DNA from: Phosphitispora fastidiosa
GTDB taxonomy: Bacteria; Bacillota; Thermincolia; Thermincolales; UBA2595
Direction of reading: 5' to 3'
Assembly (NCBI RefSeq): GCF_019008365.1
Contig: NZ_JAHHUL010000001.1
Span: forward strand, 1-64,000
Length of the DNA: 64,000 nucleotides
Part shown: positions 33,864 to 42,041 of the stretch, one piece after another
How the letters are laid out: every line of letters starts with the position of its first letter
Position numbering within the stretch: the stretch's first letter is position 1
The notes under the pieces: generated by a model
Told to the model about the DNA's origin: nothing
Seen by the model: the letters and a program-made list of their open reading frames with translations, nothing else
Databases searched by the model: none
Translations under genes and position numbers: made by a program

Positions 33864-34067
33864 TTAGGTGACCGGTGATTTTTCTAATTGTTTCAGATCT
33901 TTTAAAAGAGCTTCCCCATCAATACCATGAACGCGGGCAGCCTGCCCAACGCTTTCGTAAGCTACGCCGCCTCAGCCAAGGCATTTAAGACCGTATTTGG
34001 CAAAAACCTTCACCGATTCCGGGTAATTGCGGATAACCTCAAGGATAATTGTGTTTTCTGCTATCAA
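33864..34067 (-). CDS. DUF1858 redox-disulfide protein with in-frame TGA, candidate selenoprotein
   Basis: A 67-residue frame from a TTG at 34067 (GGAGG at 34081-34077, 9 nt before) to a TAA at 33866-33864. It reads TIILEVIRNYPESVKVFAKY, GLKCLG, TGA, GGVAYESVGQAARVHGIDGE, ALLKDLKQLEK. This is the DUF1858 (hybrid-cluster-protein-associated redox disulfide) fold throughout. The TGA (33974-33972) is exactly at the second Cys of the family CXXC motif, giving C-L-G-U. Frame, start and stop are otherwise intact, and a SECIS-like hairpin follows the TGA. Reading as selenocysteine is likely; a nonsense-mutated pseudogene is the alternative. Confidence 0.6.
33930..33953 (-). promoter_or_regulatory. 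SECIS-like hairpin after the in-frame TGA
   Basis: On the coding strand, bases 19-42 after the TGA fold into a stem: A-U, G.U, C-G, G-C, a bulged U, U.G, three G-C pairs, C-G and a possible A-U. The loop carries GG(C) about 30 nt from the TGA. A bulged U below a short upper stem and a GG in the apical loop are the known features of the E. coli fdhF SECIS (AGGUCU loop; here AGGCU). Judged by eye only. Confidence 0.5.
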
Positions 34068-34115
34068 ATTAAACAGCCTCCATTCCGGAAAATATTTTCA
34101 CTCTGTATTATTTTT

Positions 34116-34141
34116 ACCAGGAGGAGTAAATTCCTCCTGGT
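34116..34141 (-). terminator. Hairpin downstream of the SASP gene
   Basis: ACCAGGAGGA-GTAAAT-TCCTCCTGGT, 10-bp perfect stem, between the SASP stop and the DUF1858 start. No T-tract, so strength is uncertain. Confidence 0.6.
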
Positions 34142-34160
34142 GGTGTAAAATATTTATTTT

Positions 34161-34349
34161 TTATTTGTTCAGGAGTGTACCATCTGCCATCGCTTGTTCA
34201 GCTCTTGCAATAGCCAGGCGGACCAGATTACCACAGTTTCTCGAGGATACGTCACCCCAACCGTCCTTCTGAACGGTTTCGAGAACACCGAGTTCCTTTG
34301 CCAGTTCATATTTCAGGGCATCGGACATGATTCCATGCCTTCCTGACAT
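34161..34349 (-). CDS. Alpha/beta-type small acid-soluble spore protein
   Basis: 62 residues with the two SASP signature blocks: YELAKELGVLE (before the germination-protease site region) and GDVSSRNCGNLVRLAIARAE. SASPs coat spore DNA and protect it from UV and heat; they are broken down at germination. The ATG follows AAAGGAGG. A forespore promoter (sigma-F/G) would be expected upstream, where a tandem repeat lies. Confidence 0.93.
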   Translation of the reverse strand: MSGRHGIMSDALKYELAKELGVLETVQKDGWGDVSSRNCGNLVRLAIARAEQAMADGTLLNK

Positions 34350-34401
34350 TACAGGCCTCCTTTATATTTTACACCAGTTTTATTTTTTGTTAATTGCAAT
34401 T

Positions 34402-34433
34402 TTTTATGTATCCATCATTTTATGTATCCATCA
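34402..34433 (-). repeat. 16-bp perfect tandem repeat, possible forespore promoter
   Basis: Two identical 16-bp units (34402-34417, 34418-34433) 53-84 nt upstream of the SASP start. On the minus strand each unit reads TGATGGATACATAAAA. GGATA of the first and CATAAAA of the second are 16 bp apart, similar to sigma-F/sigma-G promoter elements (GNATA and CATNNTA). Promoter function is inferred. Confidence 0.45.
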
Positions 34434-34514
34434 CAGGTATAAAAATTAACCGCAGGGGCAATAATATGGTTTAATGATTTGTAATTATATCTTATGATGG
34501 TAAGGAGGGTGGGT

Positions 34515-34649
34515 ATGAAAAACAAGCTGAATGAATTGCAAATTTCTAACCTGAATGAACAAGAAATCGGGGCTCTGGAAAAGTTCGAAAAAGACATGAA
34601 CCAGATGCATAACGGGTCAGAGGTTTACGTTATTGCTTTAGAAAAGTAA
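34515..34649 (+). CDS. Small acidic protein, 44 aa, unknown
   Basis: Short gene with a strong AAGGAGGGTGG site before the ATG and a good terminator after it. The product (MKNKLNELQISNLNEQEIGA, then LEKFEKDMNQMHNGSEVYVI, then ALEK) is helical and charged with no known motif. Expression signals argue that it is real. Confidence 0.6.
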   Translation: MKNKLNELQISNLNEQEIGALEKFEKDMNQMHNGSEVYVIALEK

Positions 34650-34669
34650 AGTTTAAGGATTTAAAATAG

Positions 34670-34707
34670 AAGGCATGCTGACTACAATCAGCAGGCCTTT
34701 TATCTTT
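34670..34707 (+). terminator. Rho-independent terminator
   Basis: AAGGCATGCTG (34670-34680) pairs with CAGCAGGCCTT (34689-34699) except for one A/G mismatch, followed by TTTATCTTTT. Confidence 0.8.
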
Positions 34708-34719
34708 TCTGGGCAACAT

Positions 34720-35451
34720 TCAGTTTTTCCTCAGTCCATATGTAAGGTAAGGTTCGATAACCATTTTTCCGTTAGCCAGACTGGCTACCTCAGGATAAGA
34801 AGTTAACTGCTGATTCTCGGGAGACCGGCTGATAATTGAAGCAATCCTTAACTGAACAGGTTTCAGGCGAAATGCCATAATTGAACAGTCTTGTTTTCCG
34901 CCGGCGCCTGCATGAACAACTCCCCGCAGACTGCCCCAAACTACTATATTGCCGGAAGCTGTAATCTCAGAGCCGGGATTGACATCACCCATAATAATAA
35001 CATTTCCATCATAGGAAATTTTCTGTCCTGAACGCAAACTGCGGTTGACCAGAAGGCTGGGTTCCCGGTCAGCCTGTGTGATGCCTGATTCCGGGAGAGA
35101 AGGAGATGCCTCCTTCATAACAGGGTTGACATCATCTGCCAGCGATACGGCCACCTCGTTATTAGCCTGTGCAGTGATATTTCTGGGTTCCGACGCTGTG
35201 GGCCAGGTAATTTGCCTGTCCGGCAGCAGCCCATATTCGCTGCAAATGTTCTCCAGTTCTACGGTCATCTCTTCCGTGAGGAACTTATCTGACGGATAAT
35301 GGAATGTTATCCGAGCCCCTTTAAAGAACCCTCTCGAATTTACAATTTTTACCCTTAGCATATTTTTGATTTCGGTGAAGTCATATTCTGTATTAATCAG
35401 AGCAACCAGTCCGTTGCGGGTGCCCTTGATGCTGATGATGTCACCGTTCAT
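34720..35451 (-). CDS. minC: Septum site-determining protein MinC
   Basis: 243 residues. The N-terminal domain (IKGTRNGLVALINTEYDFTE, then KGARITFHY) and the C-terminal beta-helix (SGQKISYDGNVIIMGDVNPGSEITASGNIVVWGSLRGVVHAGAGG) are both typical. MinC blocks FtsZ assembly at the poles when activated by MinD. The linker of about 60 residues is long. minD is not adjacent, which is unusual, though minC is often solitary in Clostridia of this type. Confidence 0.93.
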   Translation of the reverse strand: MNGDIISIKGTRNGLVALINTEYDFTEIKNMLRVKIVNSRGFFKGARITFHYPSDKFLTEEMTVELENICSEYGLLPDRQITWPTASEPRNITAQANNEVAVSLADDVNPVMKEASPSLPESGITQADREPSLLVNRSLRSGQKISYDGNVIIMGDVNPGSEITASGNIVVWGSLRGVVHAGAGGKQDCSIMAFRLKPVQLRIASIISRSPENQQLTSYPEVASLANGKMVIEPYLTYGLRKN

Positions 35452-35644
35452 AAAATATCAATCCTCCAAATTTCAAATACCTCATTAAATCCATGTTATA
35501 GAAATTCGACCCGGTATGCCTATATCCTCCAAAAAGTTATTTGAAAAACCCTAAAGTTTTTTTCGAATTAACCCGATAAAAGATACAAATCAAATAAACG
35601 GGTCAAGGATGAACCGTTACAAATCCACGGAAGGAGGCTCTAAA

Positions 35645-35761
35645 ATGCTCAGCTCAAATGTAGCATTGGAGAAAAAGCCGTACCAAGGAATCAGGATCAA
35701 ATACGGATTACTAAGACTTACTTTTCTAATCGGTATATTAGCAGTAATTATACAAAAATAA
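35645..35761 (+). CDS. Small single-pass membrane protein, 38 aa
   Basis: ATG at 35645, 8 nt after GGAAGGAGG. The product ends with one hydrophobic segment (LLRLTFLIGILAVIIQK) after a basic start (LEKKPYQGIRIKYG). No family recognised. The strong ribosome binding site and the terminator right after the stop support a real gene. Confidence 0.55.
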   Translation: MLSSNVALEKKPYQGIRIKYGLLRLTFLIGILAVIIQK

Positions 35762-35787
35762 AACAGGCTTATGCCTGTTTTATTTTT
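35761..35787. terminator. Bidirectional terminator
   Basis: AAACAGGC-TTAT-GCCTGTTT then TATTTTTG, between the 38-aa gene and the converging diguanylate cyclase gene. Confidence 0.85.
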
Positions 35788-36940
35788 GATTATATTTTTC
35801 ATATTCCATATTCAAGTCCGGATTAAAGAGATGGGATTTGTTGCGGCCATTGTTTTTAGCCCAATAAAGAGCAAGGTCCGCCTGTCGGATAAGGATATTT
35901 TTGCTGACACCTGTAGTATATCCGGAGACACCGATACTGACGGTGATTGGATCTTTAAAGACATTTCTCCTGTCATTGGCAGTTGTTTCCTGGATTCTGA
36001 CCCTAATCCTCTCAGCTATTTTTTGCGCTATTTCATTTTCACACCTGGGCAGGATAATGGCAAATTCTTCGCCTCCATAACGGCATACCGCATCTCCGGA
36101 TCTGACATTCCGCTTCAGCAGGTTGGCTAATTCCCGTAGTACGGTATCCCCATATAAGTGACCCCAGGTGTCGTTGACCCGCTTGAAATGATCTATATCC
36201 AGAATCATCAGTGACAAGGGTTCATTGTTTTCTTCAGCATAGGTCATTTCTTCATCGAGCCTTTGCTGGAAGTACCGGAAATTATATAGTCCGGTGCACT
36301 GATCCATTATTGCCTGTTCCCGCATAGCGCCAAACATCTGGGCATTGCTGATGGCAATAGATGCCTGACTGGCAAGAGCATAAACCAGAAACGTTTTTTC
36401 AGTGGTCAGGGGCTTGTTTTTGTACATCGAGTGGATATTTAAAAAACCAATGACCTTGTTTCTGGAAATCAGGGGAACGGATAGAAGAAGAGGGAAAACA
36501 CCGGTATCTCTTTCGAAGAACCTGGGTTTTTTCTCTACAGTCATTTCATAGAAGAATCCTTCGTTTAGTCTGGCATAATAGATATAGAAATTTTCGATAT
36601 CCTTAGTAGCAAGACCATAGCTCTCAGCTATCCGAAGCGTGTTGTCAGTTTCGTTAATCAGGATAACCGATACTCCCTGGGTATTTACAAGGGTAGTCAG
36701 GACCTGTAATATTAAAGAGAGGATTTCCTGCAGCTCGAAGGTTGAAGTTATGGCCGTATTAATTTCCCGAAAAAGCTTACTCTCAAATTCGGTTCTCTCT
36801 AACTGTGATATTAATTCGGCATTCTTAAGACGGTAATCCTCCAGCCTTTTCCGCAGCAAAATCGAATTTTGGTGCAGTGAAGCTCCCAGTTTATATCTCT
36901 TCCCTGAGTTTGGAAAACCGCTTTTGTCTGTCATATGCAT
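35780..36940 (-). CDS. Diguanylate cyclase, GAF-GGDEF
   Basis: 386 residues. A coiled-coil start is followed by a GAF domain (about 65-205) and a GGDEF domain (about 212-376). The active-site motif is GGEEF at 289-293, and an RSGD inhibitory I-site sits at 280-283, five residues before it, so the enzyme is expected to be active and feedback-inhibited. It makes c-di-GMP from two GTP. No EAL domain. Soluble: no membrane segment. The same window holds two c-di-GMP riboswitches and a PilZ protein. Short TTCGATA repeats lie upstream. Confidence 0.93.
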   Translation of the reverse strand: MHMTDKSGFPNSGKRYKLGASLHQNSILLRKRLEDYRLKNAELISQLERTEFESKLFREINTAITSTFELQEILSLILQVLTTLVNTQGVSVILINETDNTLRIAESYGLATKDIENFYIYYARLNEGFFYEMTVEKKPRFFERDTGVFPLLLSVPLISRNKVIGFLNIHSMYKNKPLTTEKTFLVYALASQASIAISNAQMFGAMREQAIMDQCTGLYNFRYFQQRLDEEMTYAEENNEPLSLMILDIDHFKRVNDTWGHLYGDTVLRELANLLKRNVRSGDAVCRYGGEEFAIILPRCENEIAQKIAERIRVRIQETTANDRRNVFKDPITVSIGVSGYTTGVSKNILIRQADLALYWAKNNGRNKSHLFNPDLNMEYEKYNQK

Positions 36941-36986
36941 CTACCCCCTTTCACTGGTGCTGCCAACTAACAAATAGAATAATTAT

Positions 36987-37024
36987 TTCGATAACCAATT
37001 CGATAAAAAACCAATTCGATAAAA
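36987..37024. repeat. TTCGATA tandem repeats
   Basis: TTCGATA occurs at 36987, 36999 and 37015. The last two lie in exact 16-bp units (AACCAATTCGATAAAA at 36993-37008 and 37009-37024). They sit between the divergent diguanylate cyclase and 151-aa genes and could be an operator array; TATCGAA on the other strand differs from the Spo0A box by one base. Confidence 0.5.
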
Positions 37025-37081
37025 GTACCCAGAAAACCTCTAATTATTAATATTTTTACAATAAGGCGAAACAAGGGGAAA

Positions 37082-37537
37082 GTGGTTATATTGAAAAGAA
37101 TTAGCACTGATAAGCAAAACAATAATGAATTTATTGTACGTGCGGACTATTACGGGGATATCCCTTCAAATAAAAAGGGGTCGTTCTGGCTGCCCAAGAG
37201 CAGGGGGATACTGTGCTTCTCCAGGGAACAGATCCGTTACCGGGAACTGGCCGTGGAGGCTTGGTCCCTAGCGCTTGATTTTCAGAAGATTATTAAGGTA
37301 AAAATGATTTCTCTGAATCCTGACAAAAATCTCTGGGCTTCAAGGTGCAAGGGTAATCCATACTATTTTCTTTTTTGGAACCCGCTATGGAACAGGTATC
37401 TCCTTAATGTCACGTTTTATGGTCAAAGCGCCCAGCCGAGGGAGTTATTTTTTAAGCTGAAAACCGGAAAAATAACTGCAGAAGCCACTGATATTCTAAA
37501 AAAAATGATTGAAGCGGGGGTTTCCAGGAATGAGTGA
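37082..37537 (+). CDS. Hypothetical protein, 151 aa
   Basis: Basic protein with many aromatic residues (KGSFWLPKSRGILCFSREQI, then NPYYFLFWNPLWNRYLLNVTFYG). No known family. It overlaps the response regulator gene by 8 nt (ATGAGTGA), so it belongs to that operon and could be a sensory or output partner. Confidence 0.6.
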   Translation: MVILKRISTDKQNNNEFIVRADYYGDIPSNKKGSFWLPKSRGILCFSREQIRYRELAVEAWSLALDFQKIIKVKMISLNPDKNLWASRCKGNPYYFLFWNPLWNRYLLNVTFYGQSAQPRELFFKLKTGKITAEATDILKKMIEAGVSRNE

Positions 37538-38213
37538 TACCATTCTGGTCGTGGATGATGACCCAAATATATGTGAACTTATCAAAATGTACCTGGAAGA
37601 TGATTTCCAAGTGGAGATTGCCAATGATGGCCGCGGTATTCCGGAAAAAATAAGAAAAATCTGCCCAATCCTGGTTATCCTTGATATCATGCTTCCGGTC
37701 AGAGATGGTTGGGAGATATGCCGGGAAATCAGGCAGGAATGGGATATACCAATAATAATGCTGACTGCAAAGGGAGATGAGACGGATAAGGTGCTGGGAC
37801 TTGAACTCGGGGCAGATGACTATATAACTAAGCCCTTCAGTCCCAGAGAAATGACAGCAAGGGTGAAAGCAGTTCTCAGAAGAAGCCGTTCCGGAGGCAG
37901 CAAGGCCCAGGTGTTGCGGTTCCCCGGGCTTGTCCTGGATATTGAAAGCCGCCAGGTAAAAGTCGACGGGAATCCTGTTGATTTCACTCCTAAGGAATTT
38001 GACTTGCTTTTGCTGATGGCCTCCAACCCCGGCAGGGTATTTTCAAGGGAAAGTCTGCTTGATAAAATCTGGGGATACGATTTCGATGGGGATACCCGGG
38101 CTGTCGATTCCCAAGTCAAGAGACTGCGCAAAAAGCTGGAAATATTACCGGACAATCCCTCATACATACATACAGTTTGGGGGATAGGCTACAAATTTGA
38201 GGTGCAGCCATGA
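37530..38213 (+). CDS. OmpR/PhoB-family response regulator
   Basis: About 227 residues from the ATG at 37530; the TTG at 37509 would add seven unlikely residues. The receiver domain has VVDDD, the phosphoacceptor Asp in VILDIMLPVRDG, and Lys in DYITKPF. The C-terminal winged helix has FTPKEFDLLLLMASNPGRVFSRESLL and DSQVKRLRKKL. It overlaps the kinase gene by 4 nt (ATGA). Confidence 0.93.
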   Translation: MSDTILVVDDDPNICELIKMYLEDDFQVEIANDGRGIPEKIRKICPILVILDIMLPVRDGWEICREIRQEWDIPIIMLTAKGDETDKVLGLELGADDYITKPFSPREMTARVKAVLRRSRSGGSKAQVLRFPGLVLDIESRQVKVDGNPVDFTPKEFDLLLLMASNPGRVFSRESLLDKIWGYDFDGDTRAVDSQVKRLRKKLEILPDNPSYIHTVWGIGYKFEVQP

Positions 38214-39625
38214 TAAAAAACCGGTTATTTATCAAGATTCTGGTAACTTATTTATGTATAATTATTTCTACACTGGCTATGCTGGGTGTTCTCCTGTCCT
38301 TTTTGTTAAACAATTTTTTTATCTATAACAAGCAAATGGAAATGCAGGTGAAGTCAAATGACATCACCAAACTGGTAAAACCCTTTTTAATAAACAAAAG
38401 GGACCCTGCAGAGCTTATCAGTCTGCTCAACCTGGCTGACAGGAACCTGGGTACGGAAATATGGGTTATTGACCCCAGAGGCTTTGTTATCGCTGCTGCC
38501 GCTGATCAAGAAGCACATGAAGGGAATCTGGTAGATCCTGCCGACATCCGGGAAATGCAGCAGGGCAAAGTGAGTATCCGGAAGGGGAAGTCACAGCTCT
38601 ATGATGAAACAGTTCTCTGGGTCATTACTCCGGTCGTCGAGGAAAACAATCGTGTTATCGGCGGCATTATTATGTATTCGCCAATTATAGGGATTGCCCA
38701 GACTATGCTCAAGGTGAGAAATCTTTTTATTTATTCTGCGGTTGTTTCGATTTTGTTTTCTACGGTAGTCGTCTACTTTCTTTCCAGGTATGTAACCGGA
38801 CCGCTGCAGAAAATGAACAGGGTAGCCAAGCAGCTGGCATCGGGGAATCTTGCGGAACGTGTATCTGTGAAACAGGGTGATGAAATCGGAGATTTGGGCA
38901 TGGCCTTTAACCATATGGCAGCGCAAATAGAAAAGAACGAGAAGATGAGGCGCGATTTTCTGGCAGACGTCTCCCATGAACTCAGAAGTCCGCTGACAAG
39001 CATCCAGGGGTTTATTGAGGCTATGATAGACGGTAAGGATAAGACACCTGAAAAGAGAAAAAAATACCTGGGGATTCTACATGACGAAAGTCTCAGACTG
39101 GCAAGACTGGTAAATGAACTCCTGGACCTGTCAAAACTGGAGTCGGGAAGCATGAATATTGTCAGGGAATCTGTAGACATGGCAAAGATTGTTCAGGATT
39201 CAGCAATAAGGGTAAACGCTGCAGTTAATGATAAGGAAATAAGAGTTTACCAGGACGAGCCGGGCCAAAACGTGATGGTCATGGGCAATCGGGATAGGCT
39301 GGAACAGGTAATGACAAACCTGTTGGATAATGCCTGCAGGTTTGCACCTGCAGGGTCAGAAATAGGGGTCAGACTCTCGGGAAACGCCGCAGATATTACA
39401 GTTTCGGTCCGAGACCAGGGAGAGGGAATTCCTGAAGAAGATCTCCCACATATATGGGAAAGGTTCTATAAAGTTGATAAGGCACGCAGCCGCGGTCAGG
39501 GAGGTACAGGGCTGGGATTGGCGATAGTAAAACATATTATTCAGTCCCTGGGTGGAAGAGTATTTGTTTCCAGCGTCAAAGGCAGCGGCACGGAAATCGG
39601 ATTTGTACTACCCAGAAGCAGATAA
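38210..39625 (+). CDS. Sensor histidine kinase
   Basis: 471 residues. Membrane segments at about 9-34 and 165-188 enclose an extracytoplasmic sensor domain. HAMP follows (RYVTGPLQKMNRVAKQLASG), then HisKA with the phosphorylated His in FLADVSHELRSPLTSIQGF, and HATPase with N-box LDNACRFAP, G1 DQGEGIPEEDL, F-box WERFYKVD and G2 GGTGLGLAIV. Partner of the upstream regulator. The signal is unknown. WalK/PhoR type architecture without PAS. Confidence 0.93.
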   Translation: MIKNRLFIKILVTYLCIIISTLAMLGVLLSFLLNNFFIYNKQMEMQVKSNDITKLVKPFLINKRDPAELISLLNLADRNLGTEIWVIDPRGFVIAAAADQEAHEGNLVDPADIREMQQGKVSIRKGKSQLYDETVLWVITPVVEENNRVIGGIIMYSPIIGIAQTMLKVRNLFIYSAVVSILFSTVVVYFLSRYVTGPLQKMNRVAKQLASGNLAERVSVKQGDEIGDLGMAFNHMAAQIEKNEKMRRDFLADVSHELRSPLTSIQGFIEAMIDGKDKTPEKRKKYLGILHDESLRLARLVNELLDLSKLESGSMNIVRESVDMAKIVQDSAIRVNAAVNDKEIRVYQDEPGQNVMVMGNRDRLEQVMTNLLDNACRFAPAGSEIGVRLSGNAADITVSVRDQGEGIPEEDLPHIWERFYKVDKARSRGQGGTGLGLAIVKHIIQSLGGRVFVSSVKGSGTEIGFVLPRSR

Positions 39626-39707
39626 GCACCTCCAAATTGGTGTTGAATAAAACAGCACAGCAGGCGGAAACCTAAGTTAAGGTTTTTTTGAAAGGAGTCT
39701 GTATGCT

Positions 39708-40253
39708 GTGAAAAAGCTTTCCGGTTCACTATTAATCAGACTAATTTATATAGTCACTATTTTTGCGGTTGGCGGGCTGCTTCCCGGTTGTTCCCTCAGT
39801 TTAGGAGGAAGTCCGGAGAAAAAACCATACGTAAGTCCAAGGGAAGTTGAACGAAATGTTGCCAAAGAAATGAAATCTGAAGAAATCCGCATGCTTATCA
39901 AAGACTCAGCAAAAACACAAAAGCTTGGAGAATTACTTAAAACACCTGGCGCTGATGTGGCGCTCAGCGAGGAGGTCGTTAAAAGCTTTGAGACATCAGA
40001 GGTAAATATAATGCTGCAGGAAGAAATTAAAAAAGCCCTGGAAACCTCTGAGATGAAAAAAGTATTCCAGGAACAAATCAAGAAAGCCATAGAAACTCCT
40101 GAGTTTCAGGAAGCTCTTTCGACAGCAGTACAAAAATCAATGATGCAGCTTATCCAGGGAGGTGGGACTCAGGGAGGAGGAGGCATCCAGCAACAGGGAG
40201 GCAGTTCAGGTGGCGGCACATCCGGCGGCGGAGGTTCGCCAGGAGGAAGCTAG
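39708..40253 (+). CDS. GerD-like spore germination lipoprotein
   Basis: 181 residues, GTG start (AAAGGAG 10 nt before). Lipobox LLPGC (Cys28). The middle consists of repeated helices with the pattern (E/K)xSExxxxxxEEIKKALETSE, then PEFQEALSTAVQKSMMQLI, as in GerD, and the C-terminus is a Gly-rich tail (GGGTQGGGGIQQQGGSSGGG). GerD clusters germinant receptors in the spore inner membrane. Similarity was judged by eye; the germinant receptor operon is 15 kb away. Confidence 0.7.
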   Translation: MKKLSGSLLIRLIYIVTIFAVGGLLPGCSLSLGGSPEKKPYVSPREVERNVAKEMKSEEIRMLIKDSAKTQKLGELLKTPGADVALSEEVVKSFETSEVNIMLQEEIKKALETSEMKKVFQEQIKKAIETPEFQEALSTAVQKSMMQLIQGGGTQGGGGIQQQGGSSGGGTSGGGGSPGGS

Positions 40254-40291
40254 TTTCTATTAAAAACATTAGTATTAAAAACATATAATGT

Positions 40292-41482
40292 TTAATTTTC
40301 GAAATACCCTCTAACAACCGGGAAGCCGCGGTCAACCATTAGCCTTCCCCGGGCAAAGACTTTTTGGATGTTCAGATCCCTGTCCAGCATGACTATATCA
40401 GCATCGCTTCCGGGGGCGATAGTTCCCTTAACAGGCAGTAGCCCTAATATCAAGGCTGGATTTCGGGTAATCAGGGACAGGGCTTTTTCCAAAGGAAGGG
40501 TCTCATTAAGGACAGTTTTCCGGACATCTTCCCAGAGTACTTTAACTGAGCCTACCCGGATGCTTGTCAGGTTTCCCCGGTCATCAAAAGCCGGGAGACT
40601 GCCATTGCCGTCAGAGCTAATAGTTAAGCTTGCGATATCCACACCTTTTTTCATCAGGAATGCTAAGGCATCACACACCTCTACCGCATCGGGAGAGGTG
40701 TTTTCAGGATATATTCCCGCTGTCAGATCAGCAAAAGCCCCCAGTTTAACCAGTTCTACAGTGTCGCTAAGCAAACGTTTAATACGATTAACATGTGTTG
40801 GGATTATCTGCTGCACGGGAATATCAGTTTTTAGGGCCAGGTCGAACAGTAAGGCCAGACCCCGTTTCCCTTCACCGATATGGGCATGCACAATCCCTGG
40901 TTTTTTACCCAGCAGTCCGCCAATCCTGGCTTCAGCAGCTACCTTCACCAGCATTTCCAGGGTTGGCTGTGATGAGCGATGGTCGGAGATTGCGATTTCA
41001 CCAACACCGAGGACCTTGTCAATCAGGACCAGGTCAGACCTTACGGAGCCGGTCAGGGTCCGGGTTGGGATTTCATAGGCGCCGGTAAAGATGTAGGCTG
41101 AGAGTCCCTCCTGTTCCAGGGCGCGAGCCTTTGCCAGCAATTCGGCCACACTTCTGGTTATTCCGTCAGCTCCTAAGAGCCCCACAACCGTGGTTATTCC
41201 TGCTGTTGTCAGTCTGCTGACAGTTATTTCGGGAGTTCTGGTTACGGGTCCGCCTTCACCGCCTCCTCCGGCTATGTGAACATGTTGGTCGATGAAGCCG
41301 GGAACCACAAAATAATCTGTGGCGTCTACTTCTTCAATCTCAGGGATACCGGTAATTTTTCCAATATCATTGTTTACCAGAGCAATTTTTTCGCCGGCCA
41401 TCAGAATGTCGCTTTTGCCAAGGTATTCAGGAGCATAGAGTTCGCCGTTTAGTATTAGCTTAAACAGATTTATCACCACCAC
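40292..41482 (-). CDS. iadA: Isoaspartyl dipeptidase (beta-aspartyl peptidase)
   Basis: 396 residues of the amidohydrolase superfamily, start in a GTG run. Metal site motifs: FVVPGFIDQHVHIAGGGGEGG, then the Glu/Lys region VGLLGADGITRS, HAHIGEG, QIIPTHVNR, and SSDGNGSLP. It cleaves isoaspartyl peptides from damaged proteins. Size and motifs fit IadA well. Monocistronic. Confidence 0.92.
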   Translation of the reverse strand: MVVINLFKLILNGELYAPEYLGKSDILMAGEKIALVNNDIGKITGIPEIEEVDATDYFVVPGFIDQHVHIAGGGGEGGPVTRTPEITVSRLTTAGITTVVGLLGADGITRSVAELLAKARALEQEGLSAYIFTGAYEIPTRTLTGSVRSDLVLIDKVLGVGEIAISDHRSSQPTLEMLVKVAAEARIGGLLGKKPGIVHAHIGEGKRGLALLFDLALKTDIPVQQIIPTHVNRIKRLLSDTVELVKLGAFADLTAGIYPENTSPDAVEVCDALAFLMKKGVDIASLTISSDGNGSLPAFDDRGNLTSIRVGSVKVLWEDVRKTVLNETLPLEKALSLITRNPALILGLLPVKGTIAPGSDADIVMLDRDLNIQKVFARGRLMVDRGFPVVRGYFEN

Positions 41483-41579
41483 AGATATTTTTTACAATGA
41501 ATATAAAAAAAATGTAGCATTAAAAGTAAGATTTTAGTAAAATTGATACATATAGTAATTGTTAATGGGGCTGGCGAAC

Positions 41580-41975
41580 ATGAGAAACAAGACTAATCTG
41601 CTTCCAAGGCGGTACTTCCGCATTCCTTTTGACCGCCCGGTGGATTTTACGATTCTAAAATACAAACGCCGTTATATAACTCATTTGAGCGCCAAACACG
41701 GTCCAGGTAAGGGCCATGATTTGGGTGAGGACGGCATGAGCTTTATATCCCAATACAGCCTTCCTGAAGATATTGTGGTCAGGGTAGTATTTGAACTTCC
41801 GGGATATGGCGACCATCACATTCTTGCCAGGGTTATCCGTAATACACAGATTGATTCCGGGTATCTTACCGCAGTTCAGTTTTTAAATCTTCATGGTCCC
41901 AGAAAGGATAAACTGAGAAATTATATCGCCAGGCAGACTAAGGAGAGTTATAAGTTCCTAAAATTTTTTAAATAA
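41580..41975 (+). CDS. PilZ-domain protein
   Basis: About 131 residues from the ATG at 41580 (a TTG at 41559 is in frame). The N-terminal PRRYFRIPF fits the PilZ RxxxR motif; HDLGEDGMSFIS fits (D/N)xSxxG with Gly in place of Ser; then VRVVFELPG and ARVIRNTQIDSGYLTAVQFLNL. PilZ proteins bind c-di-GMP and alter motility or surface traits; the changed Ser may affect affinity. Confidence 0.75.
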   Translation: MRNKTNLLPRRYFRIPFDRPVDFTILKYKRRYITHLSAKHGPGKGHDLGEDGMSFISQYSLPEDIVVRVVFELPGYGDHHILARVIRNTQIDSGYLTAVQFLNLHGPRKDKLRNYIARQTKESYKFLKFFK

Positions 41976-42041
41976 ACAGGGTGGCAGGATGTCGGTTAGA
42001 TATCTGCCGCCCTTATGTTTCCAGGTCTGGAGGTTTTGTTA

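Noticed and set aside
33927-34148. 73-aa plus-strand frame opposite the DUF1858 gene
   Set aside because: The minus strand carries the recognisable protein; this is its shadow.
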